DNA of 64,000 nucleotides from Planococcus sp. 107-1 (GCF_021513255.1 NZ_CP090977.1:2666001-2730000); one strand, 5' to 3'. Shown: positions 25,409-41,842, counted from the stretch's first letter. Numbers and translations are program-made. Notes: generated from the sequence alone by a model not told the origin.

Positions 25409-28129
25409 ATCAGTTCCAAACGGAAGGAAACCGTACCTATTATTTAAAAATCCGGCGCTTTGAAGAATTCCGGGTACAAGCGATAAATGAAACCGGAAAC
25501 CGGATTCCACCAGAAGTCTGGAAACCATACTTGTATTTCCTCGACAAAGAAAGCTTTTTCGGCTTGACTGCGCGGATTGACGGACTGGATCTATTGTTGA
25601 CGCCTGCTGATTTTGTGCGTTTATTCCAACGGGAGGCGCATCATTATGTGTCATTTTCCGGCCAGACCGAAGAAGACGAAACCTGGCTGAATCTTGCTGG
25701 AAAAGTAGCCGATTCCTTGAACGATCCAAATCTTTGGGATCATATCTCAGTAGATGGAGAAGACATTTTGATCGATCCAGCATATGGAGATCCGGAAATC
25801 CAAGCATTCCTAAGTGATACCATCAAGCACCAATTGCATCAAAAAGGATTGGCAACTGCACAGCTGCCTTTTATCCAGCATTTTGTTCAACATGCCGGAT
25901 GGGACGGTTTGCCTGCGAGCGACGATTACGTCATGGCGGTCCAACTTGGCGAACCGCAAGACGACGCTTTCTGGTCATTCAAAGTGGTTCTTCGCTCCAA
26001 ACGCGGAAGTGTCTACTGGACACCTTCCAAACGGCGGATGGATGAACCTTTCGATAAAGTGCTGCCTGAGAAATGGCGTGCTCATCAACAGGAGATCAAA
26101 GAAAAACAGATGTTGATTCTGAGCCTCTGCCCTTCTGTCGAAAATTACGACGAAGACCGCCTTTACCATGCGGAATGGACAGATGCAGAAGTGTTGGAGT
26201 TCTTGCGCAATGATGCAGAGATCCTTCAGTCTTTTGGCGTCGAAGTTTCAATCCCTTCTTGGCTGAAAGCGGTCCAAGAATCCAAAATCCGAGTGAAAGC
26301 CAATATCCATTCTCCGGTCAAAAAAGCATCTGTGGTCGGCCTAGATCAAATTGTGCGCTTTGACTGGCAATTCTCATTGAACGGCCACGAACTCAGCATG
26401 CAGGATTTCCAGCAGCTTGTCGCTGAGAACAAAGAATTTATCCGCATCGGCAACGAATGGGTACGTGTAGACTCCAATTTGCTCATGCAGCTTCGGAAAA
26501 TGATCGAAGAAGCAGATGACGCCGATTGGACCATCAAGGATATGCTGTTCCAGAATGTGCCTGAAATTATGCTGGATGAAGGTGTAGACGAAGAAGATCC
26601 GTTGATTGAGTTCCATTTGAATAAATCATTGCGGACATTGCTCGATAAATTGCTGGATAAACGCGATTTACCGGAAACACCGATTCCTGAAAATCTTCAT
26701 ACAGAACTTCGGCCTTATCAGAAGACCGGATTCGATTATCTTGTATTCATGCGCGAAGAAGGCTTCGGCCTTTGCCTTGCAGATGACATGGGACTTGGAA
26801 AAACAGTTCAATTGATCACTTACCTTCTGCATGTCCATGAGAAGAAACCCGAGCAGCCTTCACTGATCATTTGCCCGACTTCCGTACTCGGCAACTGGCA
26901 AAAAGAGCTTGAACGCTTTGGCCCGGACTTGAAAGTGGTTACCCATTACGGCAGCACCCGTCCAAAAGCCGAGGAATTCCAGGCCTTCCTGCAGAAAGAA
27001 AAACCGGATGTCGTGCTATCTACGTACGGCATCGCTTCTTCGGATGCGGAAGAGATCCAAGGCATCCACTGGACCAGCATTACGCTGGATGAAGCACAGA
27101 ACATCAAGAATATGTATACGAAGCAATCCCGTACCATCCGTAAATTTAAAGGCGACCATCACATCGCTTTGACCGGGACACCGATTGAAAACCGGCTTTC
27201 TGAACTTTGGTCGATTTTTGATTTTATCAATAAGGGCTATTTGTATCGCATCAAGCAGTTCCAAGAGAATTTCATGATTCCGATTGAACGCGACGATTCA
27301 GAAGAAACGAAAGAAAAGCTTCGACAGCGCATTCAGCCATTCTTGCTGCGCCGGACGAAAAAAGATCCTGATTTGCAATTGAATTTGCCGGAGAAGCAAG
27401 AGCAGTTGGAATACTGTCCATTAACGCCGGAACAAGCAGCTTTATATGAAGGTTTAGTGCAAGATACGGTGCAGAAAATGGAGACGCTCACCGGATTTGA
27501 GAAAAAAGGCCTTGTCTTAAAGATGCTCAGCAAATTAAAGCAATTGTGCAATCATCCTTCTTTGTATTTGAAAGAACCTTATACATCCGCTGCAGAGATA
27601 TTGCCGCGGTCCCAAAAACTTGAACGCATTGTGACTCTGGCAGGAGAAATTGCCGAGCGCGGAGAGCAATGCCTGATTTTCACTCAATATATCGGCATGG
27701 GGCATTTATTGCAGCAAGCCATCAATGAATTATATGGCCATGAAGTTCCATTCTTGACTGGAAGCATGCCAAAAAATCAGCGCGATTCTCTCGTAGCTGC
27801 TTTCCAAAACGGCAAATTTCCAATTTTCATCCTTTCGTTAAAAGCAGGGGGAACCGGTTTGAACTTAACAGCCGCTACCCATGTTTTGCATGCGGACAGA
27901 TGGTGGAACCCCCGCAGTTGAAAACCAAGCGACAGACCGGGCTTACCGAATCGGCCAAACCCAATTCGTACATGTCCATAAATTTGTGACCATTGGCACG
28001 ATCGAAGAAAAAATTGACGCGCTGCTTACTCAAAAGCAGACCATGTCCGAACAATTTATCCAATCCAGCCAGTGGATGACGGAGCTGTCAGACAGCGAAT
28101 TGAAAGAACTGTTTACCTATAATCTATAA
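25405..28129 (+). CDS. ywqA: SNF2-family DEAD/DEAH-box ATPase (YwqA-like), frameshifted
   Basis: An N-terminal SNF2-associated region (about 1-430) precedes the helicase core. Visible motifs: Walker A LADDMGLGKTVQL, motif II TLDEAQNIKN, motif III ALTGTPIENRLSELWS, motif V LSLKAGGTGLNLTAA. The frame breaks at 27921 after HADRWWNPRS; removing one C from the C5 run at 27909-27913 gives [20 protein letters not shown], motif VI, and a 907-aa protein. SNF2 proteins remodel or translocate on DNA or RNA polymerase (compare RapA). Co-transcribed with the SWIM gene; the same ywqA-ywqB pairing occurs in B. subtilis. Confidence 0.87.
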
Positions 28130-28131
28130 TA

Positions 28132-28162
28132 ATCCGGCTGAGCCCCCACCCAACCGGATTTC
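28132..28162. terminator. Possible terminator after the SNF2 gene
   Basis: AATCCGG / CCGGATT stem with a long loop, between the convergent ywqA and the 47-aa gene; T-rich on the plus side (TTTCCTT). Confidence 0.5.
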
Positions 28163-28181
28163 CTTCTGGCGAGTGAAAACT

Positions 28182-28325
28182 TCATCCTTGTTGGACGGAA
28201 CGGAAGCTCTCTTTCAGTTCACCTAGTTCCCGCTCCGCCTCTGCCAATCGGCGATGAAGCAAGGCGGTCAGTTTGATTAATTGCTCCATATGCACTTCCA
28301 ATTGCAATTGAACGTCTTTTGGCAT
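28182..28325 (-). CDS. 47-residue coiled-coil-like small protein
   Basis: Starts MPKDVQLQLEVHMEQLIKLT and ends ELKESFRSVQQG. AAGGAGG sits 9 nt before the ATG, a strong reason to believe it is translated. The heptad-like Leu spacing and Glu/Arg richness suggest a short helix or coiled coil. It lies 23 nt after the ssbB stop on the same strand, so is probably co-transcribed. Family not recognised. Confidence 0.6.
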   Translation of the reverse strand: MPKDVQLQLEVHMEQLIKLTALLHRRLAEAERELGELKESFRSVQQG

Positions 28326-28348
28326 AACTAAGTGCCTCCTTATCCTAA

Positions 28349-28762
28349 TTAAGTACTTATTACAGTAGCCGTTCCTGGCGGCTGGAAATCAAAGTCTGCT
28401 TCAGACCCAGGTTCCAGCGGTTTAGGAGCGGCTTCTTCTTTTGGCCGCTTTTTATCAAGAAAACGGATTTGATCACCCAGTACTTCTGTTACATAAACAC
28501 GGGATCCGTCTTCTTTATCGTAATGGCGGGATTGCAGTCTGCCTGTTACTGCCACCAAAGATCCTTTCGTGCAGTATTTCGAAACGTTGTGGGCGGGCTT
28601 GCCCCAGGTTGAGCAGAGAACAAAATCCGTTTCCACTTCCCCTCGTTGATTTTTGTAATTCCGGGACACGGCGACGATGAAAGAAGTATGTACGCGCCCT
28701 TCGCTCATCACACGCATTGTCGGGTCTTTCGTTAAGCGGCCAACGATTCCGACTTGATTCAT
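28349..28762 (-). CDS. ssbB: Single-stranded DNA-binding protein (SsbB type)
   Basis: 137 aa. OB-fold SSB signature from residue 1: MNQVGIVGRLTKDPTMRV, FIVAVSRNYKNQRGEVETDF, GSLVAVTGRLQSRHYDKEDG. The usual acidic DDDLPF-type tip is absent, as in the shorter SsbB paralogue of B. subtilis, which acts in competence. Position beside ywqA and ywpF matches B. subtilis ywpH (ssbB). RBS AAAGGAGG lies before ATG 28762. Confidence 0.88.
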   Translation of the reverse strand: MNQVGIVGRLTKDPTMRVMSEGRVHTSFIVAVSRNYKNQRGEVETDFVLCSTWGKPAHNVSKYCTKGSLVAVTGRLQSRHYDKEDGSRVYVTEVLGDQIRFLDKKRPKEEAAPKPLEPGSEADFDFQPPGTATVIST

Positions 28763-29054
28763 TTTTTCACCTCCTTTTGGCTTATTAACAATATACTAAG
28801 GAAAGTGAATATTGCGCAAAAGGGCAAATTCGATTTTTGGCTCAATAACGCTGATGAAATCTGATTTTTAATCATTGATGAAAATTGTTTTTCTTCTACA
28901 TCCTTGCAACCATATGGTTTCTGAAGTTCTTATTTGGTTTTGGAAAAATGGAATTTGGCATAATAACAGGAAAAATAAAACGGTTTTCCAGCCGATAAGC
29001 GGCATGTTTTCGGCTATGCTATACTGAAAAAAAGCGATGTTTGGAGGAATTGAC

Positions 29055-29492
29055 GTGAAAACATTTAAAATGCTGTCACTCGGAGTCGTTAAAGAAGATG
29101 AAGTGACGGATTATCCTTTAATTGACGGAATCATTATCAATCAAGAAAACAGCCACCGTTCATGGGTGCTTGAAATGCTGATGGAATTAGATTACAAAGA
29201 GAGCTTCGATCGAATGATGGAAACTGGGGGTATTTACGATGTGAAAGTCGTCATCTCCTATCCTGGAAACGAACCGGCCACCTTTGAAGTAGCCATCTAT
29301 GGCGTCAAAGTCATGGGCAATCAGGTTTCGGTATTAATGAAAGGAACCTTGAAACGCGCAAGACGGAAATACGCTGAAACCCTACTATCGGAATTGCTTG
29401 AAGACGGGCTAGAGGGCGAAGAATTGCTTGAGCGCTTCGAATCAGACATGCGCACACGACCCGGACTGAGAAAAGACGAAACAAAGGCATAA
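29055..29492 (+). CDS. ywpF: YwpF family protein
   Basis: 145 aa from GTG 29055, chosen for GGAGG 7 nt upstream. Sequence begins MKTFKMLSLGVVKEDEVTDY and has IDGIIINQENSHRSWVLEML, as in YwpF proteins. Function unknown. Its location next to ssbB agrees with B. subtilis order. The downstream region is filled by palindromic elements. Confidence 0.75.
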   Translation: MKTFKMLSLGVVKEDEVTDYPLIDGIIINQENSHRSWVLEMLMELDYKESFDRMMETGGIYDVKVVISYPGNEPATFEVAIYGVKVMGNQVSVLMKGTLKRARRKYAETLLSELLEDGLEGEELLERFESDMRTRPGLRKDETKA

Positions 29493-29901
29493 AGAAAAGC
29501 GAAAAGAGCCGTTTAGCTTCGACAGGCTTAAGGCAGAACGCGAGGAGGCTGTTGCCGCCGCAGCGGGCTGACTTAAGACCCGAGAAGCTGCCTCTTGCAG
29601 CCTGGACAATCAGAAAAGCGGAGGCGGCCGTTTAGCCTCGACAAGCTTAAGGCGGATTGCCGAAGCGGCATTTTTTGCCGCATAGGCAAGACGACTTAAG
29701 ACCTCGAGAGGCTGGCCGCTGAAGTCTGGACAATCAGAAAAGCGGAGGCAGCTTGTCAGCCGTGACAAGCGCTGGAAGGCTTAGCAGTAATGGCGGGTTT
29801 TGCCATTGCTGATAAGGCTGAAGCGACCTCGAGCGGCTAGCTGCCGGAGTCTGGACAATAAGAAAAGTGGAGGCAGCTCGTCAGCCGCGACAAGCGCTGG
29901 A
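29492..29901 (+). repeat. Palindromic intergenic elements, locus 3 (three copies and a fragment)
   Basis: Copies at about 29492-29609, 29611-29733 and 29734-29859 plus a truncated left end at 29860-29901. Each begins AGAAAAGCGGAGGC or similar and ends TCTGGACAA. Copies 1 and 2 have CTTAAG inner boxes; copy 3 has an inner GACAAGCGCTGGAAGGCTTA arm that pairs with GGCTGAAGCGACCTCGAG. Confidence 0.85.
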
Positions 29902-29921
29902 AAGTTTCTTCTTTGAACAAT

Positions 29922-29965
29922 AAAAAGGCTGGCCGAGATGGAACCCCATCTCGGCCAGCCTTTTT
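29922..29965. terminator. Strong bidirectional terminator
   Basis: A 19-bp stem (AAAAAGGCTGGCCGAGATG and its complement) with a 6-nt loop and T6, between ywpF and the convergent 127-aa gene. Confidence 0.9.
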
Positions 29966-29970
29966 TATAT

Positions 29971-30354
29971 TTATTTCTTCATCGCATTTAATTTCGTTTC
30001 CACGAAAGCAGCTTCTGCTCTGCATGAATAATCGAAATGCGTATTCATCGATTCCTGCATGATTTCAATGCGGGCGATTTGATCTTCTGAAGGCGGCTCG
30101 TTTAAAATCTTATCAATGATCTGATTCATTTTGTTCGCCACTTCTTCATGGAATTCAGGGCTTAACTTGACTTCGAGAGGAACTTTCTCATACCAAGCAG
30201 CTCCGTTTTCGATGTAGTCTTTCCAAATCTTTACGAAGTCTTCTAAATTAAAACGTTCTTCATCCCATTCAATATTCGCCATGTAAGCTTCAAATATTTT
30301 TGAGATGGAGCGTGTGATGCTGCTTTTAACGCCTGTCGGCAATGTTTTATACAT
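29971..30354 (-). CDS. Hypothetical protein upstream of the ywpF region
   Basis: 127 aa from ATG 30354 (GGAGG, 7 nt spacing; an in-frame ATG at 30390 lacks an RBS). Mostly helical and acidic: YMANIEWDEERFNLEDFVKI, then EKVPLEVKLSPEFHEEVANK. No membrane segment or signal peptide. Family not recognised. It follows fabZ on the same strand after a 113-nt gap. Confidence 0.6.
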   Translation of the reverse strand: MYKTLPTGVKSSITRSISKIFEAYMANIEWDEERFNLEDFVKIWKDYIENGAAWYEKVPLEVKLSPEFHEEVANKMNQIIDKILNEPPSEDQIARIEIMQESMNTHFDYSCRAEAAFVETKLNAMKK

Positions 30355-30467
30355 GGTAAACCTCCTACACTCCGCAAGAAAGAATAGCAATCGCTTTCCG
30401 CTATTCCCCTCCTATGTATTTCCCTGAATCATTTTACAGGAATGAACTTTCAAATTCAAATTCGAGC

Positions 30468-30905
30468 TTATTTTTCAACTACTGGCCCTAAAGCGAATAA
30501 AATATCACATTCACAAGCGATTTCTCCATCGACGGTAGCAATCGCATGGCCTTTGCCCATCGATCCGCGAAGCTTCGTCAATTCTACTTCTAACCGCAAT
30601 TGATCGCCCGGTACAACTTGCCGTTTGAAGCGGCAATTGTCAATACCCGTGAAGAATGCCAAACGGCCTTTATTTGCTTCCAGCTGCAATACAGCGGCTG
30701 CTCCCACTTGCGCTAAAGCCTCGACGATCAGCACACCCGGCATAACCGGATATCCCGGAAAATGGCCATTGAAAAATTGTTCATTTGCTGAGACGTTCTT
30801 TAATCCGACAGCTTTTTTACCCGCTTCGATTTCTAAAATCCGATCCACCATTAAAAATGGATAGCGATGCGGTAAAATTGCTTGAATTTGTTCGGTCGTT
30901 AACAT
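30468..30905 (-). CDS. fabZ: 3-hydroxyacyl-ACP dehydratase
   Basis: 145 aa hot-dog fold enzyme of type II fatty acid synthesis. Diagnostic [15 protein letters not shown] and the catalytic [20 protein letters not shown] (active-site His and Glu). It dehydrates 3-hydroxyacyl-ACP to trans-2-enoyl-ACP. GGAG lies 7 nt before ATG 30905. Order mbl-epuA-fabZ is usual for Bacillales. Confidence 0.93.
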   Translation of the reverse strand: MLTTEQIQAILPHRYPFLMVDRILEIEAGKKAVGLKNVSANEQFFNGHFPGYPVMPGVLIVEALAQVGAAAVLQLEANKGRLAFFTGIDNCRFKRQVVPGDQLRLEVELTKLRGSMGKGHAIATVDGEIACECDILFALGPVVEK

Positions 30906-30965
30906 AATCCCACTCCTTCAACCATAATTTATCTATATTGCTCGAAACTCATACAAGCGGAAAAA

Positions 30966-31232
30966 TTATTTTTTTCCGCTCATAATATCTATTATATGCT
31001 GCCACGTTTCCCATTTCAGCGCATCCCTTGCTTCGCCGTCCCCGATCACGCCATAACCGACCATAGCCCCTAAAATTGCAGCCAGGGCAATCAATACGAG
31101 AACAATGATGATTCGAAGCCAAATTGGAAATAAACGAATTTGGACCCACCAAGTCTGTTTCTCATCTTTTTCTGGGGCCTTTTCGAGTTTTGCTTGTTTT
31201 CGAAGGGAAACTTTCTTTTTTGTTTCAGCCAT
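30966..31232 (-). CDS. EpuA-like small membrane protein (annotated as RNA polymerase subunit beta family)
   Basis: 88 aa from ATG 31232 (MAETKKKVSLRKQAK, AAGG upstream; the longer TTG frame to 31289 lacks an RBS). A charged cytoplasmic N-terminus is followed by QIRLFPIWLRIIIVLVLIAL, one membrane helix, then VGYGVIGDG and WETWQHIIDIMSGKK. This matches the EpuA family, which databases label as RNA polymerase beta although it is not a known core subunit. In Firmicutes it is usually found near mbl and fabZ. Confidence 0.75.
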   Translation of the reverse strand: MAETKKKVSLRKQAKLEKAPEKDEKQTWWVQIRLFPIWLRIIIVLVLIALAAILGAMVGYGVIGDGEARDALKWETWQHIIDIMSGKK

Positions 31233-31577
31233 TCGCTCAGTCAACCTTTCTATTGATGCATGCCTCATTTCGAGGCAGTCAATCTTCAAGAATTCTATAC
31301 GGCAGAGAATCTATCCTCTATCCCCTTTTAAGAGATCCGGATTTCCACTTCGGTAATATGCATTAATTATCATTATACTAAAGATTTTTACCATCGCCAT
31401 AAGGCATTCTGCTTAAAAGTCGCCTGATGCCTTTATATGCCTATTAAACCCCTTTAGAAACAGAAGAAATTCACGGTTCAAATCTGGCCATATGCCGGAT
31501 TGGCTAAAATCCCAAGAGGATCAATGCTAAAGCTTAACCAAAAACTTAACTGCCACATTCGAATAAGTTCAACTGAT

Positions 31578-32570
31578 TTAACGGCGAGAAAGTTTTTGCA
31601 TATTATCTAAAAGGATGCCGGTTCCGAGTGCCACACAATCCATCGGCAATTCAGACAAGGAAACCGGAACTTTCAATTCTTCTGCAAGCAATTGGTCAAT
31701 GCCGTGAAGCATAGCTCCTCCACCCGTTAAAATCACACCGCGGTCAATAATGTCCGCAGAAAGTTCGGGCGGCGTTTTTTCAAGCACGCTTTTCGCAGAA
31801 GCAACAATCATTGCAACAGATTCCTTCAAGGCTTCTTCTATTTCAGCAGACTGGATCTTCACTACCCGAGGCAGTCCCGTCATCATATCACGGCCGCGAA
31901 TTTCCATTTCTTCGTTGCGGCTGCCGCCATACACTGAACCGATCTCGATTTTGATATTTTCTGCTGTACGGTCGCCAATCAATAATTTGTATTGGCGTTT
32001 TACGTATTGAAGAATGTCTTGGTCGAAAACATCGCCAGCCACTTTAATTGATTCACTCGTTACGATATCGCCCATGGATAAAACAGCAATATCCGTCGTT
32101 CCGCCGCCGATGTCGACGACCATATTGCCGCTTGGCTGGTAAATGTCCATCCCTGTGCCAATTGCCGCGACTTTCGGCTCTTCTTCTAAAAAGACTTTCT
32201 TGCCGCCGGATTTTTCGGCTGCTTCACGGATCGCTTTTTGCTCGACACTCGTAATATTAGTCGGACAGCAAATTAAGATGCGTGGTTTAGTCATAAAGCC
32301 TTTAACCTTCAAACGGTTTAAGAAGTACTTTAGCATCATTTCAGTCACATCAAAATCTGCAATGACGCCATCTTTAAGCGGTCGGACGGCCACAATATGT
32401 TCAGGTGTGCGTCCGATCATTTTGCGGGCTTCTTCCCCAACCGCCAAAACGCGGTTTGTTTTTCGGTCAAGCGCAACAACCGATGGCTCATTTAATACGA
32501 TTCCTTTGCCTTTTACATGGATCAAGACATTTGCCGTTCCTAAATCAATACCGATATCTTTTGAAAACAT
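31578..32570 (-). CDS. mbl: Rod shape-determining actin-like protein Mbl
   Basis: 330 aa MreB/Mbl family. Actin-fold motifs: phosphate 1 DIGIDLGTANVLIHVKGKGI, phosphate 2 VVDIGGGTTDIAVLS, adenosine loop ILTGGGAMLHGID. It guides elongasome movement and lateral wall synthesis. GAAGGGG lies before ATG 32570. In B. subtilis spoIIID lies next upstream; here murA is directly upstream with no sporulation gene between. The 288-bp gap downstream to epuA has no feature I can name. Confidence 0.92.
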   Translation of the reverse strand: MFSKDIGIDLGTANVLIHVKGKGIVLNEPSVVALDRKTNRVLAVGEEARKMIGRTPEHIVAVRPLKDGVIADFDVTEMMLKYFLNRLKVKGFMTKPRILICCPTNITSVEQKAIREAAEKSGGKKVFLEEEPKVAAIGTGMDIYQPSGNMVVDIGGGTTDIAVLSMGDIVTSESIKVAGDVFDQDILQYVKRQYKLLIGDRTAENIKIEIGSVYGGSRNEEMEIRGRDMMTGLPRVVKIQSAEIEEALKESVAMIVASAKSVLEKTPPELSADIIDRGVILTGGGAMLHGIDQLLAEELKVPVSLSELPMDCVALGTGILLDNMQKLSRR

Positions 32571-32775
32571 TATTACGCTTCCCCTTCCAGCTTTCTAAAC
32601 CTAATGTGTTATCTAAAAAGACTCTCCTAAATGAACATTTTAGCATAGTGTGATTAGAAAAGAAAAAGAATTTTCAAGGAATAAAGACCCGATTCGCATC
32701 ATAAAATATTTCAACGACCATAAAATTTTGTGATATTGATTTGGAGCGATGCGCTTCTAAAATCAAAAACAATAA

Positions 32776-32805
32776 AACCCATGAGGCAAAGTTGCCTCAC
32801 GGGTT
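32776..32805 (-). terminator. Terminator after murA
   Basis: Stem AACCC-TGAGGCAA / TTGCCTCA-GGGTT with T-rich minus-strand downstream sequence. Confidence 0.8.
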
Positions 32806-32833
32806 ATTAGAAGAAAAATAAATGATAAGAGAA

Positions 32834-34132
32834 TTAGACCGTTTGTTTTTCTTTGACTTCAGCTTCCACTGTCGATACACGTTCAATATCTGCTCCCAAA
32901 GCCGCAAGTTTCGAATGGAAATTCACATAGCCACGATCTAAATGCTGCAACTGGTTAACGCGTGTGATGCCGTTAGCTGCTAGTCCTGCTAGTATCAATG
33001 CCGCTGCAGCTCTAAGGTCCGTTGCTGCAACTTCTGCTCCTTGAAGTTCTGAAGGGCCTTCCATGATGACTGAGCGTCCTTCAATTTTAACTGCTGCATT
33101 CATGCGACGGAATTCTTCCACGTGCATGAAGCGATTTTCGAAAACAGTTTCTGTCAAGATGCCATTTCCAGTTGCCGTCAACATCAACGCCATCATCTGT
33201 GATTGCATATCTGTCGGGAATCCTGGATGCGGCATTGTCTTAATATCAATCGAGCGAAGCGGACGAGAAGCACGGATGCGCAATCCTTCCTCTTCCTCTT
33301 TGATTTCGACACCCATTTCACCCATTTTAGAAATCAATGCAGCCATGTGTTCAGGCACTGCATTTTCGATAATAACATCGCCTTCAGTGATGGCAGCAGC
33401 CACCATGAACGTTCCAGCTTCAACGCGGTCAGGAATAATATAATGAACTGCACCGTGCAATTCTTCTACTCCTTCGATGCGCATCGTATCTGTACCCGCA
33501 CCTACTACGCGGCCGCCCATTTCATTGATGTAGTTCGCTAAATCTACGATTTCCGGTTCTTTTGCTGCATTTTCAATGATGGTTACACCATCAGCCAAAG
33601 CAGCTGCTGACATGATGTTCTCTGTTGCGCCGACACTCGGGAAATCAAGATAGATTTTTGCTCCGCGAAGTCTTCCATTTACATTCGCTTCAACAAAACC
33701 GTTTCCAAAAGTGATTTGAGCGCCCATCGCTTCAAATCCTTTTAAATGCTGATCAATCGGACGAGAACCGATTGCACACCCACCTGGCAAAGCAACTCTA
33801 GCGAATCCATTACGCGCAAGCAACGGCCCCATCACCAAAATTGAAGCACGCATCTTTCTCACATATTCAAATTGCGCTTCACTAGATAATGTTTCTGATG
33901 AATCAATCACCATTTCATTCTTTTCAGGGAAGTATACAATCGAAGCATTTAAACTTTTAAGCACTTCTTGAATGGTATAAACGTCTGCTAGATTAGGTAC
34001 TTCCTTAATAATGCTTTTTCCTGTTGATGCGAGAAGTGCTCCTGCAAGAACCGGCAAAACTGCATTCTTAGCCCCTTCTACCCGAACTTTCCCTTTTAAT
34101 TTTTGGCCGCCTTTAACGATAATCTGATCCAC
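32834..34132 (-). CDS. murA: UDP-N-acetylglucosamine 1-carboxyvinyltransferase, copy 1
   Basis: 432 aa from GTG 34132, chosen because GGAGG lies 7 nt upstream and the protein then starts [14 protein letters not shown]; the ATG at 34147 is upstream of that RBS. EPSP-synthase fold; the catalytic Cys that fosfomycin alkylates is in [15 protein letters not shown]. It adds enolpyruvate to UDP-GlcNAc, the first committed step of peptidoglycan synthesis. Position next to ywzB and the atp operon identifies it as the murAA orthologue; a paralogue is at 58555. Confidence 0.92.
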   Translation of the reverse strand: MDQIIVKGGQKLKGKVRVEGAKNAVLPVLAGALLASTGKSIIKEVPNLADVYTIQEVLKSLNASIVYFPEKNEMVIDSSETLSSEAQFEYVRKMRASILVMGPLLARNGFARVALPGGCAIGSRPIDQHLKGFEAMGAQITFGNGFVEANVNGRLRGAKIYLDFPSVGATENIMSAAALADGVTIIENAAKEPEIVDLANYINEMGGRVVGAGTDTMRIEGVEELHGAVHYIIPDRVEAGTFMVAAAITEGDVIIENAVPEHMAALISKMGEMGVEIKEEEEGLRIRASRPLRSIDIKTMPHPGFPTDMQSQMMALMLTATGNGILTETVFENRFMHVEEFRRMNAAVKIEGRSVIMEGPSELQGAEVAATDLRAAAALILAGLAANGITRVNQLQHLDRGYVNFHSKLAALGADIERVSTVEAEVKEKQTV

Positions 34133-34214
34133 TGATATGCCCTCCATATGTTAAATATTCATCTATATGTACCTTTAAAGTCCAATGTCATAGTTTAGAA
34201 ACAAAACCTTTTCC

Positions 34215-34243
34215 ATAATACCCGTTTTTTATTAAATATACAA
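34215..34243 (-). promoter_or_regulatory. Probable murA promoter
   Basis: Minus strand: TTGTAT, 17-bp spacer, TATTAT, about 80 nt before the GTG start. Confidence 0.6.
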
Positions 34244-34418
34244 GTAACTTAACGCTCATTTTAGTAGTTATATTACCCAGTTAGTATATCATTCGTACAA
34301 TACCGAGTCCTTATGTCCGTCCTAGAAAATTATATATTACATTTTGATTACAAACTTAAATTTCCCTTATTCTTAAGAGATAAACATGCTTTTAGTTATT
34401 TCCTGGGAAATAACAATA

Positions 34419-34475
34419 AAAGGTTTGCTGTTTTGCCATATGGGCGAAAATCGCTCTCATGGCAAACTAGCAAAC
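34419..34475 (-). terminator. Terminator at the end of the ywzB transcript
   Basis: Long interrupted palindrome: AGGTTTGCT..TTTGCCAT and ATGGCAAA..AGCAAACCT, followed on the minus strand by TTTTATTGTT. Together with the murA promoter it accounts for most of the 34133-34475 gap. Confidence 0.75.
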
Positions 34476-34709
34476 CTAGAATAGATAAGGCAATTGTCTT
34501 GACCATGAAGAGATATTCAAAAAGAAAGTCGATACCGCAGTTCCAATGGCAATGCTGAGAAAGATATAAAGGATTTGAGCTTGCAGCACATGCTGCTTGC
34601 GGATCCATTTCTCAAACATCACGGCACGCAATGCGTAAAAAGCGACGCCAGTAAAAAAGATATGGCTGAATATTGAAATGAGGGCTTGCTGCCCAATGGC
34701 GGTCTCCAT
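34476..34709 (-). CDS. ywzB: DUF1146 family membrane protein (YwzB)
   Basis: 77 aa, two membrane helices, with YALRAVMFEKWIRKQHVLQA in between, matching DUF1146. GGGG lies 8 nt before ATG 34709. As in B. subtilis it sits between atpC and murA. No known function. Confidence 0.8.
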   Translation of the reverse strand: METAIGQQALISIFSHIFFTGVAFYALRAVMFEKWIRKQHVLQAQILYIFLSIAIGTAVSTFFLNISSWSRQLPYLF

Positions 34710-34793
34710 TTAACTGATCCCCTCCTATTTAAAAAAGCGGACAAAAGTCAATTGCCCTTCTGCCCGCTCGTGAAATTCTACTCTTTTTATTTA

Positions 34794-34914
34794 ATGTCCA
34801 AACTTTAGCAGCTAGCTCCTCAGGTCATCGACCAGTTCAGCTTTGCGGCAAAAGATGCCACTTCACTATTCTGTCTTGTATCCATCAGCACTGAACAGCC
34901 GCTTCCGTTTCCGT
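34794..34914 (-). repeat. Palindromic intergenic element, locus 4 (degenerate)
   Basis: From ATGTCCAAACTTTAGCAGCT to CAGCCGCTTCCGTTT. Ends are recognisable but inner boxes have diverged. It lies immediately downstream of atpC. Confidence 0.65.
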
Positions 34915-34916
34915 CA

Positions 34917-36787
<1,871 letters not shown>

Positions 36788-36795
36788 TTATTATT

Positions 36796-36985
36796 CAAGG
36801 CTTCAGCGCCAAACTCTTCGGGATCTTAAGTCCGTCGGGGCTAGATGGACGCTTGCACTTTTCTTATTGTCCAGTTTCAGCGTCCAGCCCCTCGAGTCGC
36901 TTCAGCCTTTCCAGCACTGGCAGAGAACGCCAGTACCGGCAAGGCTTCCAGCGCTTGTCGGGGCTAGATGGACGCTTGCACTTTT

Positions 36986-36987
<2 letters not shown>
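36796..36987 (-). repeat. Palindromic intergenic elements, locus 5 (inside the atp operon)
   Basis: A truncated copy (about 36796-36866) with CTTAAG and a full copy (about 36867-36987) from TTGTCCAGTTTCAGCGTCC to CTTGCACTTTTCT. They separate atpG from atpD by more than 200 bp; the end overlaps the atpG stop codon. Confidence 0.82.
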
Positions 36988-37858
<871 letters not shown>

Positions 37859-37906
37859 TTATTATTTTTTCTTCTAGTCCGAACGAAAGTCTGTTAGAGC
37901 CTCTTC

Positions 37907-37938
37907 CATTCAGCAGTTCCCTAAGTTACTGCTGAATG
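37907..37938 (-). other. Inverted repeat between atpA and atpG
   Basis: CATTCAGCAG, 12-nt loop, CTGCTGAATG: a perfect 10-bp stem in the 106-bp spacer, without a clear T run. It may be an mRNA stability or processing hairpin that tunes subunit ratios; this is inference. Confidence 0.6.
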
Positions 37939-37949
37939 TGGAGTTTCTC

Positions 37950-40558
<2,609 letters not shown>

Positions 40559-40683
40559 CTAAAATTCAGTTTCTTCTATTATAAGATCTTTAATGTAAGA
40601 TGGTTATTCAAAATTGAAATGGGCCATACAAACATAAATGGCGAAAAACCTGCCGAAGCATTCCCGCCATTTACCTTTGTTAT

Positions 40684-40816
40684 TGTCCAGATTTCGATGT
40701 CCAGACTCCAACGGCCAACTCCTCGGCCTTAAGCTGCCCTTCCTGTGCGGCAAAAAGCGCCGCTTCGGAAGTTCATCTTAAGTCTTACAGAGCTGAACGG
40801 CCGTTTCCGCTTTTCT
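40684..40816 (-). repeat. Palindromic intergenic element, locus 6 (between atpE and atpF)
   Basis: From TTGTCCAGA to GTTTCCGCTTTTCT with inner CTTAAG boxes and arms AACGGCCAACTCCT / AGAGCTGAACGGCCGTT. With its flank it fills the 287-bp gap. Confidence 0.82.
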
Positions 40817-40821
40817 CGATA

Positions 40822-41061
<240 letters not shown>

Positions 41062-41104
41062 TCAGGATAGTTGTTTTTTTCTGCTCATTTTGAACAGTTT
41101 ATAC

Positions 41105-41842
<738 letters not shown>

